A DNA stretch of 64,000 nt from an uncultured Porphyromonadaceae bacterium (GCA_902491625.1 CABUIO010000007.1:1-64000); one strand, 5' to 3'; positions 41,039 to 51,032 are shown, counted from the stretch's first letter. Notes: generated by a model not told the origin, from the letters alone. Numbers and translations: made by a program.

Positions 41039-42493
41039 TCAGGCGAGACGGCGGAGAATATCGGTGAGGAGCATCCAGAATTGCCCTACGGACTTGATGT
41101 CTGCCTTCTCATTGGGCGAATGGATGTCTTTCAGCGTCGGTCCGAATGAGATCATGTCGAGTCCCGGCATCTTCTCAAGGAAGAGTCCGCACTCCAGTCC
41201 GGCGTGCAGGGCCTCGACGCGAGGTTCTGAGCCGAAAAGCTCCTTGAAGCTTTCCACGGCGGTCTTGAGCACACGGCTGTCGGGGTCGGGCGCCCAGCCG
41301 ACGTAGGCATCGTCGAACTCCACGGTCGCGCCGGCCATCAGCCAGAGAGCCTTCACGCGGTCGGCGATCTCGTCGCGGCGGCTGTCGACCGACGAGCGCT
41401 GGTGGACGGTGACGAGGATCTCGCCCGGAGCGATCATCTTGATGCTTGCAAGGTTGCATGAGGTCTCGATGAGTCCCGGCACGGCGTTCGACATCCACTG
41501 CACGCCGTTGGGTGTGGCAAAGAGAGCTGCGATCAGACGGTCGCTGTCGGCTTTTGTCATTATTGTGGCCGGACGGTCGACCTCTTCGGCTGTGAACGTG
41601 AACGCGTCGCCTTCGGCAAGCGCGAACTCGGCGTGGAGCATGTCGGAGAATCCCTTGACGAATCGTGCGAAATCGGAAGCTTTTTCAGAAGCTACGCCTA
41701 CGATAGCCTTCGACTCGCGCGGAATCGCGTTGGCGAGATTGCCGCCGTCTATAGTCGAGAGGCAGAGGTCGAAGCGCTCGTTGGCTTCCCAGAGGAAGCG
41801 GCCGAGCTGACGGCAGGCGTTGCCGCGTCCGAGGCCTATCTCCATGCCTGAGTGGCCTCCCTTGAAGTGGTCGAGGTGCACGAAGAAATATGTCGTGTCC
41901 TTCGGAGCATCGCAGCCGCTATATTTATATGTGGCGAGTGTCACTTTTCCGCCGGCGCATCCTATGACGAGCTGTCCGTGTTCCTCGCTGTCGAGATTGA
42001 GGAGGATGGAACCGGTCACCATTCCCGGCTCAATGCCGTTGGCGCCGATGAGTCCCTGCTCCTCGTCGACGGTGAAGAGGCATTCGATAGGGCCGTGGAC
42101 AAGCTCCTTGTCAAGAAGCACAGCCATTGCGGCTGCGCATCCCATGCCGTTGTCGGCGCCGAGGGTAGTGCCGTTGGCCTTCACCCATTCGCCGTCCACG
42201 ATGGTTTCTATCGGATCGTTGAGGAAGTCGTGGGAGGAGTCGCCGCGCTTCTCGGCCACCATGTCCTGATGTCCCTGAAGGATGATTGTCGGAGCGTCCT
42301 CATGGCCGGGAGTGGCCGGAGCTGTCATCACTACGTTGCCTACGGCGTCGGTCTTGACAGGGATGTCGTGACGTTCTGCCCAGTCGACAAGGAATTGCTT
42401 CATCTTGTCGAGATGGTGGGTGGGACGCGGCACTTTCGTTATCTCGTCGAAGCACTGCCAGATGAGGGCAGGCTTAAGGTCTGTGATTTTCAT
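41039..42493 (-). CDS. pepD: Aminoacyl-histidine dipeptidase (PepD-type), first copy
   Basis: 484 residues, M20 metallopeptidase family. Zinc ligands sit in LQGHQDMVAE (His, Asp) and TLGADNGMG (Asp), with VDEEQGLIG supplying the Glu base/ligand; the second domain has MSNAVPGLIETSCNLA. PepD cleaves dipeptides such as carnosine-like X-His. It shares about the same plan as a second copy at 43373-44830, with a muramidase gene between. Cytosolic by lack of a signal. Confidence 0.92.
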   Translation of the reverse strand: MKITDLKPALIWQCFDEITKVPRPTHHLDKMKQFLVDWAERHDIPVKTDAVGNVVMTAPATPGHEDAPTIILQGHQDMVAEKRGDSSHDFLNDPIETIVDGEWVKANGTTLGADNGMGCAAAMAVLLDKELVHGPIECLFTVDEEQGLIGANGIEPGMVTGSILLNLDSEEHGQLVIGCAGGKVTLATYKYSGCDAPKDTTYFFVHLDHFKGGHSGMEIGLGRGNACRQLGRFLWEANERFDLCLSTIDGGNLANAIPRESKAIVGVASEKASDFARFVKGFSDMLHAEFALAEGDAFTFTAEEVDRPATIMTKADSDRLIAALFATPNGVQWMSNAVPGLIETSCNLASIKMIAPGEILVTVHQRSSVDSRRDEIADRVKALWLMAGATVEFDDAYVGWAPDPDSRVLKTAVESFKELFGSEPRVEALHAGLECGLFLEKMPGLDMISFGPTLKDIHSPNEKADIKSVGQFWMLLTDILRRLA

Positions 42494-42515
42494 TTTAAAG
42501 TAAATTGAGGATTAG

Positions 42516-43376
42516 TTATTTGGCTTCCTGAGCCTTGAATTTTCTGTATTCGGCAGCCATGCGCGTGTGGTAGCCTTTGCGGGCATACGATGCGCCGTTG
42601 TATTTCCTGGCGAACGACGCCCAGTTTTTGGCCTGGAGAGCCGGAAGCATCCCGGAATTGCGGATGAAATTGGCGAAAAGCTCAAGCTGTTCGAATTCGC
42701 TGTAGGACATTCGGTCGACAAATTCCTGAACAGTCTTGCAACCGCACTGCCTGTAGTTGAATCCGCCGATCTGGAACATCCCCCAGAATGTGCCCATGTT
42801 GGCTTTGTCGAGATTGACTTTCCTGGCGGCCACGAGCTGGCTCCATTCCCTCTTGCCGTATGCGCTCTTGATTCCGTCGGGCACTTTCTCGGAGGAGGGT
42901 GCCTTGACGTTGCGGGGAGGTTTTGATTTATTGTACATCGAGCGGTCGAAGTTGATGACCGGTACGCCCGGCGCCCAGAAACCTTCCATGCGTACTCCGG
43001 CCTCGATGCGCACCACGGCCTTGATGGCGGCCACTTCCACGTCAAGTTCCGCTGCCACTTTCCTGAAATCGGCATCGGTCAGCGCGGTGTAGCGCGACGC
43101 GCTGTCTTGGACAGCCATCTCGCGTTCCTCGGCCTCCCAGTTGGCACCGGCATTAGCGGAGCCGCTGACCGCCACTGAGTCAACGCGCACTTCGCCCCAG
43201 GGCATTACTATGGTGTCGTAGCGCCAGACCACAGCGGAGTCCGCAGCCGCTACGTTGCGGAGAGAAACGTCGGAGGTGTCGGTCCCGGAGGAGACCGCAC
43301 CGGCGCAAGCCACGCCTACGGCCAGCCCTCCCGCCGCCAGAAGCGGCAGGAGGCGGTTGCGTAGATGCGGTTTCAT
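42516..43376 (-). CDS. N-acetylmuramidase-family exported protein (DUF3380)
   Basis: 286 residues with an N-terminal signal or lipoprotein-like stretch (VGVACAGAVSSG; Cys near residue 24). The C-terminal 190 residues match the N-acetylmuramidase domain PF11860: AVVRIEAGVRMEGFWAPG with the catalytic Glu, TFWGMFQIGGFNYRQCG, SEFEQLELFANFIRNSGML, WASFARKYNGASYARKGY. This family is best known as phage-type endolysins, but cellular, secreted versions exist in Bacteroidetes. Its ATG overlaps the stop of the second pepD by four bases, and the first pepD follows, so the three are one transcript. Confidence 0.86.
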   Translation of the reverse strand: MKPHLRNRLLPLLAAGGLAVGVACAGAVSSGTDTSDVSLRNVAAADSAVVWRYDTIVMPWGEVRVDSVAVSGSANAGANWEAEEREMAVQDSASRYTALTDADFRKVAAELDVEVAAIKAVVRIEAGVRMEGFWAPGVPVINFDRSMYNKSKPPRNVKAPSSEKVPDGIKSAYGKREWSQLVAARKVNLDKANMGTFWGMFQIGGFNYRQCGCKTVQEFVDRMSYSEFEQLELFANFIRNSGMLPALQAKNWASFARKYNGASYARKGYHTRMAAEYRKFKAQEAK

Positions 43377-44830
43377 GATTCGGCGACTTTTTTAAGCACC
43401 AGCTTGAGGTGACGCCAGAATTTGTCTACAGTGGGGATGTTGAGCTGCTCGTCGGGCGAGTGTACGCCTGTCATCGTGGGGCCGAAGCTTACCATGTCGA
43501 GACCGGGATTGTCGGCAAGGAAAAGGCCGCATTCCAGACCGGCGTGGATGGCCTTGATGGCGGGCTTTACGCCGAAGAGTTCCTCGTAGGCGTCGGCGGC
43601 GATGTGCATGATCGGGCTGTTCATGTTGGGTGCCCATCCGGGATAGCCGTCGCTGTGTTCTACCTCGGCGCCGGCGAGGAGGAAGTGTGCCTCGACCTGC
43701 GAAGCGATGTCGTTCTTGCGGCTTTCCACGGAGCTGCGCTGCGATGTGGTGATCTTTATCCTGTTGTCGTCCATCATCTTGACGGCGGCGAGGTTTGTGG
43801 ATGTCTCGACAAGACCTTCGATGTCGCGGCTCATTGAGATGACGCCGTGGGGCGCCGAATAGATGGCGCGTACGAGTGCCTGCGATGTGGCATGGTCGAT
43901 GCAGAATTCCGGGCGGTCGATGTCTTCAAGACGGAAGCAGATGGAAGGCTCGATGCCTGCATATTCTGCTGTTATCTCGTCTATGTAGCTTTCCAGCTTC
44001 TTGCGCAGACGACCCTTCATGTCGCTGTTGATGCCGAACACGGCGAAGCATTCGCGCGGGATGGCGTTGCGGAGATTGCCTCCGTCGAAAGTGCTGAGAG
44101 AGATCTCATAATCACGGGAGCAGTCGAAGAGGAAGCGCGCGATAAGCTTGTTGGCGTTGGCGCGTCCGAGGTTGATGTCGCTGCCCGAATGGCCGCCGAG
44201 CAGACCGCTTACGGACACCTTCATATAGTGGAAATGCTCGGGAGCAACGCTGCGGTTGTAGCTGAAGAACGCGGTGGTGTCGATTCCTCCGGCGCATCCG
44301 ACGAAGATCTCGCCGTCGTCTTCCGAGTCCATGTTGATGAGGATCTTGCCGGTGATCATGCCCTCGCCGAGGTTCTGGGCGCCTTCGAGTCCGATCTCCT
44401 CATTGACTGTGAAGAGGCACTCCAGAGGACCGTGCTCAAGGTCGGGATCGATCATGGCGGCGAGGCCTGCGGCGAGACCGATTCCGTTGTCGGCGCCGAG
44501 AGTGGTGCCGCGGGCTTTCACCCAGTCGCCGTCCACGTATGTTTCGATGGGATCTTTCAGGAAATCGTGCTGCACGTCGTTGTTCTTTTCGGCCACCATG
44601 TCCATGTGGGCCTGAAGGACGACAGCGGGAGCGTTTTCATGACCCTTTGAGGCAGGGCGCTTGATGACCACGTTGCCGACTTTGTCGGTCTTGGCTTCAA
44701 GATTGTGCTTTGCGGCAAAATCGAGAAGATAGGCGCGGATCTGCTCCTCGTGGCACGAGGGACGCGGCACTTTTGTGATTTCATCGAAGATTTGCCAGAT
44801 AAGGGCAGGTTTAAGGTCTTTAACTTCCAT
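43373..44830 (-). CDS. pepD: Aminoacyl-histidine dipeptidase (PepD-type), second copy
   Basis: 485 residues. Same M20 features as the other copy (LQAHMDMVAEK, TLGADNGIGLAAG, VNEEIGLEGAQN), so a zinc dipeptidase is expected. It is clearly diverged from the first copy over its length, so this is an old duplication. It is the first gene of the run pepD-muramidase-pepD on the minus strand; a small gap (159 bases to the divergent DUF2284 gene) must hold the promoter. Confidence 0.92.
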   Translation of the reverse strand: MEVKDLKPALIWQIFDEITKVPRPSCHEEQIRAYLLDFAAKHNLEAKTDKVGNVVIKRPASKGHENAPAVVLQAHMDMVAEKNNDVQHDFLKDPIETYVDGDWVKARGTTLGADNGIGLAAGLAAMIDPDLEHGPLECLFTVNEEIGLEGAQNLGEGMITGKILINMDSEDDGEIFVGCAGGIDTTAFFSYNRSVAPEHFHYMKVSVSGLLGGHSGSDINLGRANANKLIARFLFDCSRDYEISLSTFDGGNLRNAIPRECFAVFGINSDMKGRLRKKLESYIDEITAEYAGIEPSICFRLEDIDRPEFCIDHATSQALVRAIYSAPHGVISMSRDIEGLVETSTNLAAVKMMDDNRIKITTSQRSSVESRKNDIASQVEAHFLLAGAEVEHSDGYPGWAPNMNSPIMHIAADAYEELFGVKPAIKAIHAGLECGLFLADNPGLDMVSFGPTMTGVHSPDEQLNIPTVDKFWRHLKLVLKKVAES

Positions 44831-44956
44831 AGTCTATAGTTTTTGGGTTATTTTTCGGGTTACGCTTCTCCGGCGCCTTGCGGCTTGGAATTTCCAAAGG
44901 TAGCAAGAATATTCTCCCCCGCCAAAATAAGCGGGTTAAAATTGCCAAAAATGCGT

Positions 44957-44964
44957 TAACTTTG
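44957..44964 (+). promoter_or_regulatory. -7 box of the DUF2284 gene
   Basis: TAACTTTG, a full match, with a weak TTA at the -33 distance. Predicted start near 44971. This makes the first in-frame ATG (44969) unlikely and favours the ATG at 44990 as the real start. Confidence 0.55.
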
Positions 44965-44989
44965 CGTCGTGCGGTGTCGCGGAAAACAT

Positions 44990-45514
44990 ATGGATATGGA
45001 AACGGAGACAAGAGAGATGGCATTGGCGCAGTATGTCGCGCAGTACAGGGACGCGGATCTTTTCGCGGGCTATTGCCGCGAATGCGGCAATTACGGACGC
45101 TGCTGGCTGTGTCCGCCGTTCGCGCGGGACGACGTGCCGGACTTCGGCGCCTTCCGGCATATCATGCTGATTGCCGCGCGGTTCGAAGTCGGCGACGATG
45201 TTGCTCCGGCGGAAGTGATGGAGTATCTTCGCCATGAGCGTATCCGGCTGGAGGAGAAGCTGCTTGACCTGGAAAAGGAAAAGGGTGGAAGGGCATTCGG
45301 TTTTTCCGGAAGCTGTCCGTATTGCGAATGTTGCAGCCGCTCGGAAGGGGAGAGTTGCCGCCACCCGGAGAAGGCGCGTCCGTCGTTGGAAGCCTACGGA
45401 TTCGACCTGTGCAGGACTATGGAGGAGCTTTTCGGACGCTCCCTGCAATGGTCGGAATCGGGCGCCCCGCTGAGGGATGTCACGCTGATAGGCGCCCTGA
45501 TATACAATGGCTAA
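44990..45514 (+). CDS. DUF2284 metal/Fe-S-binding protein
   Basis: 174 residues from the ATG at 44990. Cysteine-rich: CRECGNYGRCWLCPPF near the start and CPYCECCSRSEGESC about residue 120, the pattern of the DUF2284 family, which probably binds iron-sulfur clusters or another metal. Enzymatic role not known. It is divergent from pepD and convergent with the Fur-family gene at 45521. Confidence 0.8.
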   Translation: MDMETETREMALAQYVAQYRDADLFAGYCRECGNYGRCWLCPPFARDDVPDFGAFRHIMLIAARFEVGDDVAPAEVMEYLRHERIRLEEKLLDLEKEKGGRAFGFSGSCPYCECCSRSEGESCRHPEKARPSLEAYGFDLCRTMEELFGRSLQWSESGAPLRDVTLIGALIYNG

Positions 45515-45520
45515 GGCAGA

Positions 45521-45991
45521 TCAGTCGTTGTGGAAGTGAGTGTGGCTGTGCGTATGGTTCTTGCAGTCAGGACACAGTCCTTTGAGCATGTAGTTGACCG
45601 ATGTGGCTCTGAACCCTTCGGGAAGCGGCACGATCGGCGTGGGCTGATTGTCAAAGCAATAGACTTTGTGGCAGCAGATGCAGTAGAAATGGGTGTGGAT
45701 GTCGTCGATGCCGCACTCGCCTCTGCCGGTGCAAGGCTCGTAAAGCTCTATGCCTCTGCCGTCTTCGACCGAATGGACGAGATGATGCTCCTGCAGGGCG
45801 GCAAGGGTGCGGAAGACACTCGATTTGTCGAGCGTCTCAAGCTGCGTCTCTATGTCGCCGAGGCTGAGCGGACGTTCGGCTGAGCGGAGTGCGCGGAGCA
45901 CCATGATGCGGTTGGAGGTCGGACGCAGTCCTGCCGCCGAGATGACGGCTTCTATCTCTTCAGGGCGAGATTTTTCGGAATCGTGCGTCAT
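45521..45991 (-). CDS. Fur-family metal-responsive regulator with His-rich tail
   Basis: 156 residues. A winged helix (residues 15-85, NRIMVLRALRSAERPLS and SSVFRTLAALQEHHLVH) precedes the dimerisation domain with HTHFYCICCHKVYC and CPDC, which supply the structural zinc cysteines. The last residues HTHSHTHFHND form a histidine-rich tail, unusual for Fur and more like Zur or a zinc/nickel sensor. Overlaps the antiporter stop by four bases (ATGA), so it is the last gene of lptD-antiporter-fur. Confidence 0.85.
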   Translation of the reverse strand: MTHDSEKSRPEEIEAVISAAGLRPTSNRIMVLRALRSAERPLSLGDIETQLETLDKSSVFRTLAALQEHHLVHSVEDGRGIELYEPCTGRGECGIDDIHTHFYCICCHKVYCFDNQPTPIVPLPEGFRATSVNYMLKGLCPDCKNHTHSHTHFHND

Positions 45992-48093
45992 GTCGTATGC
46001 TGGTTGATGGCTCCGAGGTCGGCCATGCTGGAGAACGGCGTCGTCGATGCGCCGAACTGTCTCGGATAGATTATCAGGAGGTTGTGGCGCGAGAAATAGC
46101 GGCTCAGGAATGCGGGCATGCTCTCGATGTCGGAATTGTAGGAGAGCGAGCCTTGGCGTGCGGAAATGACCACAAGAAGATCGTCGTCATCGTCAATCTC
46201 ATTGGCCGAGGCGATGAAATCGCCCCAGTCGGCTGAGGATTTGTAGTCTGTCTCGATGTGGTAGCTGTTGTCGACGAGAGGACGCAGATATTTGATCGTG
46301 TCGTCGTGGGCAAGGAAGAGCATCCGTGCGCCGATGTGCTCGGCGAGGGTGCAGACACGCTGCACCCATAGTGCGAATCCTGTCTCGAACTCAGCCTTGG
46401 GAGGCATCGTGACGACCACGCGGCGCAAGGTGTTGAGCGGCACGAAGCAACGGCTCATGATGATCATCTGGTTGGAGGCGTGGATGAGCTGTTCGGTGAT
46501 GCTTCCGAAGAATGTGTCCACCACATTGGAGCGGCGGTGAAGACCCATGATGATTTCCGTGCAATGGCGTTCGCGCTTGACGTTGGTGATTCCCGCCACG
46601 GTGTTGACATCGAATCTCTCCACGTCGTCGATGCCGGTGTCGACACCTGTGGCGGCTTTCACGGCGTCCTTGAGCGAGGTGCGTCCCATTCCGGTGAGGG
46701 TGCCGTCGTCGGAGCTTCTGACAAAGAGTGCGGTCATGTTGTGGCGGCATCTGTCCGGACGCATCAGCACCGCGAGGCGCACGAGTCCTGCGGCGGTGAT
46801 CGGATTTGCCACGGCCACGAGCTGTCGCGGATCTTCCGATTCGTTGTGGGTCGCCACGCCGGCAAGCTCGCGCTCCGCCATCGACATGCGCAGTCCCTTG
46901 GCGGCGCGTTCGGTCATCACGGATGCAACGGCACAGCAGATCAGAATCATTATGACAGCACCGTTCATGATGTCCTCATTGATAAGTCCGTAGTGAAAAC
47001 CTACGATAGTGGCTGCGATAGTGGCTGCGGCTTTTCCGGCAGTGAGTCCGAACATGAGGCGGCGGTCGTCGGCAGAGAGCCGGTAGATGCGCTGCGCGAC
47101 ATAGGCGGCAAGCCATTTTCCGACAAGAGCAGTGATGCTCATGAAGGCTGCGAGTTTCACGACGTTCCATCCGTTGAAAATCACTCCCACATCCATCATC
47201 ATTCCCACGCCGATGAGGAAATAGGGGATGAAGATGGCGCTGCCGACAAATTCAAGGCGCCCCATCAGTCCGCTGCGGGAGGGAATGAAGCGGTTGAGTA
47301 CGAGTCCGGCATAGAATGCCCCGAGGATGCCTTCAAGGCCGATGACCTGAGCCACGAGTGCGGAGAAAAGCATCTCGGCGAGAATGAAGACATACTGGAC
47401 GACACGGTCGTTGAAGTGGCGGAAAAACCAACGCGTGGCGTAGGTGAGCACCCACCAGATCACGACAGCATAGACTGCGATTGAGGCTATGAAGAGGGCA
47501 AGCCGCAGGGCATCGATGCTTCCGCTGTTGTTGATGTCCACGACCTCTGCAAGGAGAATCAGCGAGAGAAGCACCGCCACGATGGTTCCGCAGACGGCTA
47601 TCACGCTCGATCGCTCGCCGCTTAGTCCGAGTCGTGCGGCGGAAGGATAGCTTATCAGGGTGTGGGAGGAGAGCATCGAGGCGATGAGCAGCGACGTGAG
47701 CAGCCCCATGCCCATGACGACGTGGCAGACGATTATGCCGCCGATCAGCGGGAAAAGGAAACTCAACACTCCGAAGCGCAGGCCTGAGCGCCAGTTGCGC
47801 CGCAGATTGAGCATGTCGATCTCGACGCCGGCGAGAAACATGAGGTAGAGGATGCCGACCTGACCGAAAATCTCGAAGCTCGCGTCGCGGTCGAGGAGGT
47901 CGAGGCAGTGGGGGCCGATGACTATGCCCGCTGCAATCATGCCCACGATATTTGGGATCCGGAGTTTCTGGAGAAGTATCGGGGCTATGAGAATCATGGC
48001 CAGGACGGTGAAGAAGATAGCCACGGGATCTCTCAGGGGCATCGAAATCCCTGTTGAGAAGAATGTGGTTATGTCGAGCAGCGTCGGAGGCAT
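45988..48093 (-). CDS. Cation:proton antiporter (CPA2) with C-terminal Usp-like domains
   Basis: 701 residues from the ATG at 48093; an in-frame start at 48138 would overlap lptD by 17 bases. The N-terminal 390 residues are a 12- or 13-helix CPA2 antiporter (IVGMIAAGIVIGPH, then SSHTLISYPSAARLGL and VGLGMMMD-like segments), related to KefB/NapA. The remainder is soluble, in two halves that look like universal-stress-protein modules (HNMTALFVRSSDDG and TMPPKAEFETG) and may sense nucleotides. Na+(K+)/H+ exchange at the inner membrane is inferred from family. Sits between lptD and the Fur-family gene. Confidence 0.87.
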   Translation of the reverse strand: MPPTLLDITTFFSTGISMPLRDPVAIFFTVLAMILIAPILLQKLRIPNIVGMIAAGIVIGPHCLDLLDRDASFEIFGQVGILYLMFLAGVEIDMLNLRRNWRSGLRFGVLSFLFPLIGGIIVCHVVMGMGLLTSLLIASMLSSHTLISYPSAARLGLSGERSSVIAVCGTIVAVLLSLILLAEVVDINNSGSIDALRLALFIASIAVYAVVIWWVLTYATRWFFRHFNDRVVQYVFILAEMLFSALVAQVIGLEGILGAFYAGLVLNRFIPSRSGLMGRLEFVGSAIFIPYFLIGVGMMMDVGVIFNGWNVVKLAAFMSITALVGKWLAAYVAQRIYRLSADDRRLMFGLTAGKAAATIAATIVGFHYGLINEDIMNGAVIMILICCAVASVMTERAAKGLRMSMAERELAGVATHNESEDPRQLVAVANPITAAGLVRLAVLMRPDRCRHNMTALFVRSSDDGTLTGMGRTSLKDAVKAATGVDTGIDDVERFDVNTVAGITNVKRERHCTEIIMGLHRRSNVVDTFFGSITEQLIHASNQMIIMSRCFVPLNTLRRVVVTMPPKAEFETGFALWVQRVCTLAEHIGARMLFLAHDDTIKYLRPLVDNSYHIETDYKSSADWGDFIASANEIDDDDDLLVVISARQGSLSYNSDIESMPAFLSRYFSRHNLLIIYPRQFGASTTPFSSMADLGAINQHTT

Positions 48094-48121
48094 GATGTTA
48101 CTGGCTGGGGTTAGGTCGGCG

Positions 48122-50968
48122 TCAATACCATGTGACACCGTTGGATGAGGAGGAGCGTTTGTCGTATTTGAAATCCTTCAGCAGCGACGACTTCACGGCG
48201 ATGTGGAAGTTGTAGCTCTTGTAGGGTCCCACAGGTATGAACGAGCAGGTCATGGTGAAGCAATGCAGGTCGCGGCTGATGCTGCAGTTTGCGTATGCGA
48301 TGCGGTGCAGGTCGAAGTCGTAGGAGGCCGAGAAGGCAATGTTCCAGTTCTTCGTGGGGCGGATGGAGCCGTTGAGGCTCAGGTTCTGCGTCCATTTGCC
48401 CCGATAGTCCATCTTCTCGTAGTCGAAGGCTCCGTAGCCGTAGTTCACGGAATAGTTGAACGAGAGAGACCACGGCACTGACCACGCCTCGTAGCCGTCG
48501 GCATCGGAATTGCTGTCATTGCTCTTGCGGTTCTTGTTGCGTCGTGCCGCCGCCTTTGCGGCGAAATCACCTCCGTAGTCGTCATCCTCGTCATCGTCGC
48601 CACGCGCCACATCGTCGCCGTAGTTGCGGTCGAAAGTGTCGCCGCCGCCGTCGTCCGAATCATTGTTCTTGCGCTTGAATGTGTCGTTGTTGATGGTGTA
48701 GGAGAAGGATGTGCCGGTGCTTGCAAGCTTGGCGAACCCTTTCCCGGCCTGCAGTCTCGTACGGTTAACTCTTACGGGCGTTCCGCTTTGCGAGAGTCCG
48801 TAGGTGTATGGATCCCATGTCGCGCGCAGATTGAGGTTGAAGTTGCGCGTGAGGCGCAGCAACATCGAAGTCTCGATATTGCTCCACCGCAGCGAGTCGG
48901 CCGCGAAGTTGTAGCTCTGCTGGATTGTCAGGTTCTCGATGAGCGAGATTTTCTTGACTCCGGTGGAGTCGCTGTCGCTCTTCACCTTCATTTCAAGATT
49001 GTTGGCAAGATTGACAGTCACCATTCCGGTCTTGCCGCGTCCCGGGACGCCGAAGATGGCGTTGTCGAAGTATGAGTAGTCGCGTCGCTGCTGCCGTCCC
49101 TGCTGGTCGACATAGTTATAGGAGCCGTAGACGCCCCACATCGGTGCGCCGAAGTCCGGCGCGGCGCTGAAGCTGATGGTCGGCGTCAGGACGTGGCGTA
49201 TCATCTGGATTTTGTCGCCGAAGATCTTCAGCGGTTTCCAGAAACCGTATATCTTGGTGTCCATGCTCACCGATGCATTGAAATCGAAGAGGTTGTAGAA
49301 TCCGCGCGCGGTGTCGCACACTTCGGCCGCCGAGTTGGGATCCCAGCTGCGGCGCACCTTGTTGAAATACATTCGGTCGTTGATCGAAACCGAAGGAGAC
49401 ACATTAATATAGTTGAATATATTAAATGTGGCCGAGATCGGCAGCGAATGCTTGATTCCGTTGCGCCAGTCCTTCACGAGGCTTTTCTTGAAGAACTGAT
49501 CCTGACGCGCCGTCAGCGAGTTCTGGATCTGACCCTGATAGCTGATGCGGATTTTCTCATACCAGCGCTCGCCTCCGATGCGGCGCTTGCGGCGGAAAGG
49601 CGCATACTGGTTCATGGTCACGTTGACGTTGGGGAAGCTGACCGCAAGCGTCGAGTCCTGGGTTCGCTGAGCGATGTTGGCGGTTGTCGAGATGCTCCAG
49701 CGCGATTCCGGGAAGCGGTAGGTGAGGTTGACGGTCGAACTCTTGGTGTTCTCCGTAAACGAGCTGTTGTAATAGGAGTTGAGGTCGTTGCGCGTATAGC
49801 CCGAGGTCGTGAAGTTGACACTCGCCGAAAGGCTCATGTTGGGATTCGCCTTCTGATCCTGCTGGTGGCTCCAGGTGATACGGAAGTTGTTCTGCTTGCT
49901 GTAGTCCGGCGAGCCTTTGTCTCCGAAGACAGTGGAAATGAAGCTCGCGTCAAACGTGCCGCGATATTTGTAGCGTTTCACGTAGTTGGCGCGGGCACTC
50001 AGTCCCCACGAGCCTTTCGTATAGATCTCGCCGCGCAGTGCGAGGTCGAGATTGTCGCTGATGGCGAAGTAATAGCCCCCTTCGCGCAGATAGAAGCCCC
50101 GGTTGTAGTCTTCGCCGAAGGAGGGGAAGATGATGCCTGAGCTGTAGTCTTTACTGAACGGGAAGAAGCCGAATGGCACGGCAAGCGGCAGCGGCACTCC
50201 CGCCAGAACCATATATGCCGGACCGGAGACGATGTTTTTCTTAGGCGTTACCTTGCCTTTCGTTATCTGGAAATAGAAGTGCGGGTTCTCGTGGTCGTCG
50301 CAGGTGGTGTATCGGCCTCCCTGAATGTTGAAGGTGCCGTCGTCCATTTTCTTTGTGACCTCTCCGGTGAGGTAGCCTTCGCCCTGCTCCGTGATGATGT
50401 CGGTGATGTAGCCGCGCTCAGTCTTGAAGTTGTAGCGCATCTCTTTCGACTGATATTCGCCCGAGCCGTCGGAAAAGACCGGCGCCTCGTCGACTGTCCC
50501 GGAGGAATCGGCGACCCCGGTGGCGTAGACAGTCGAGGAATCCATCACCATCTCGATGCGTCCGGCGTTGAGGTTGATCTCGCCGTATTTCACAGTGGAA
50601 TTGCCGTACATATAGGCGTTGTTCTGACCTAAGAGCACAAGCGAGTCGGTGGCCTCGAATGTCACGGCTTGCTCCAGATCGACCTTCTCGCGCCTTATGC
50701 GGCCGAGTATGCTTCGTGTAGTGTCGGAAGATGCGACATCGGAAGAGTCATTGGCTTCCCCTTTCGCCGTCTCATGCGACAGACGCACCGGCGAAAGACT
50801 GTCCGAATGTGCAATTGCTTGGGAATCAGACGGCAGTGAGGCGGGGGGCGGCACGCTGTCGGTGGTGACAGCCGGAGATATTTGGTTTCCGGTGTCAGCC
50901 TGACGCGATGCCGTGTAAGCGATGCTCACGATGAGCAGAGCCAACAGATATAGTAGAAATCTCCTCAC
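48122..50968 (-). CDS. lptD: LPS-assembly protein LptD-like outer-membrane protein
   Basis: 948 residues. Signal segment at the N-terminus (MRRFLLYLLALLIVSIA), then a beta-jelly-roll (LptA/OstA-like) domain at about residues 100-280 (NNAYMYGNSTVKYGEINLNAGRIEM), and a large C-terminal beta-barrel. It matches the Bacteroidetes LptD-type family (also called putative LPS assembly protein). It would form the outer-membrane end of the Lpt bridge. No LptE seen nearby. The acidic insert at about 795-845 (many Asp) is likely an extracellular loop. A TAATTTTG box at 51033-51040 is a likely promoter. Confidence 0.88.
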   Translation of the reverse strand: MRRFLLYLLALLIVSIAYTASRQADTGNQISPAVTTDSVPPPASLPSDSQAIAHSDSLSPVRLSHETAKGEANDSSDVASSDTTRSILGRIRREKVDLEQAVTFEATDSLVLLGQNNAYMYGNSTVKYGEINLNAGRIEMVMDSSTVYATGVADSSGTVDEAPVFSDGSGEYQSKEMRYNFKTERGYITDIITEQGEGYLTGEVTKKMDDGTFNIQGGRYTTCDDHENPHFYFQITKGKVTPKKNIVSGPAYMVLAGVPLPLAVPFGFFPFSKDYSSGIIFPSFGEDYNRGFYLREGGYYFAISDNLDLALRGEIYTKGSWGLSARANYVKRYKYRGTFDASFISTVFGDKGSPDYSKQNNFRITWSHQQDQKANPNMSLSASVNFTTSGYTRNDLNSYYNSSFTENTKSSTVNLTYRFPESRWSISTTANIAQRTQDSTLAVSFPNVNVTMNQYAPFRRKRRIGGERWYEKIRISYQGQIQNSLTARQDQFFKKSLVKDWRNGIKHSLPISATFNIFNYINVSPSVSINDRMYFNKVRRSWDPNSAAEVCDTARGFYNLFDFNASVSMDTKIYGFWKPLKIFGDKIQMIRHVLTPTISFSAAPDFGAPMWGVYGSYNYVDQQGRQQRRDYSYFDNAIFGVPGRGKTGMVTVNLANNLEMKVKSDSDSTGVKKISLIENLTIQQSYNFAADSLRWSNIETSMLLRLTRNFNLNLRATWDPYTYGLSQSGTPVRVNRTRLQAGKGFAKLASTGTSFSYTINNDTFKRKNNDSDDGGGDTFDRNYGDDVARGDDDEDDDYGGDFAAKAAARRNKNRKSNDSNSDADGYEAWSVPWSLSFNYSVNYGYGAFDYEKMDYRGKWTQNLSLNGSIRPTKNWNIAFSASYDFDLHRIAYANCSISRDLHCFTMTCSFIPVGPYKSYNFHIAVKSSLLKDFKYDKRSSSSNGVTWY

Positions 50969-51032
50969 ACTGTGCTTGTTAGAGTCGGAAATCGCGCCCT
51001 CTGGCGTAAGTCTGCGGGAGCGAAATGACCTA

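Noticed and set aside
41039..44830. Phage origin for the muramidase
   Set aside because: The domain is phage-like, but the protein has an export signal and sits between two cellular peptidases; no phage genes are near.
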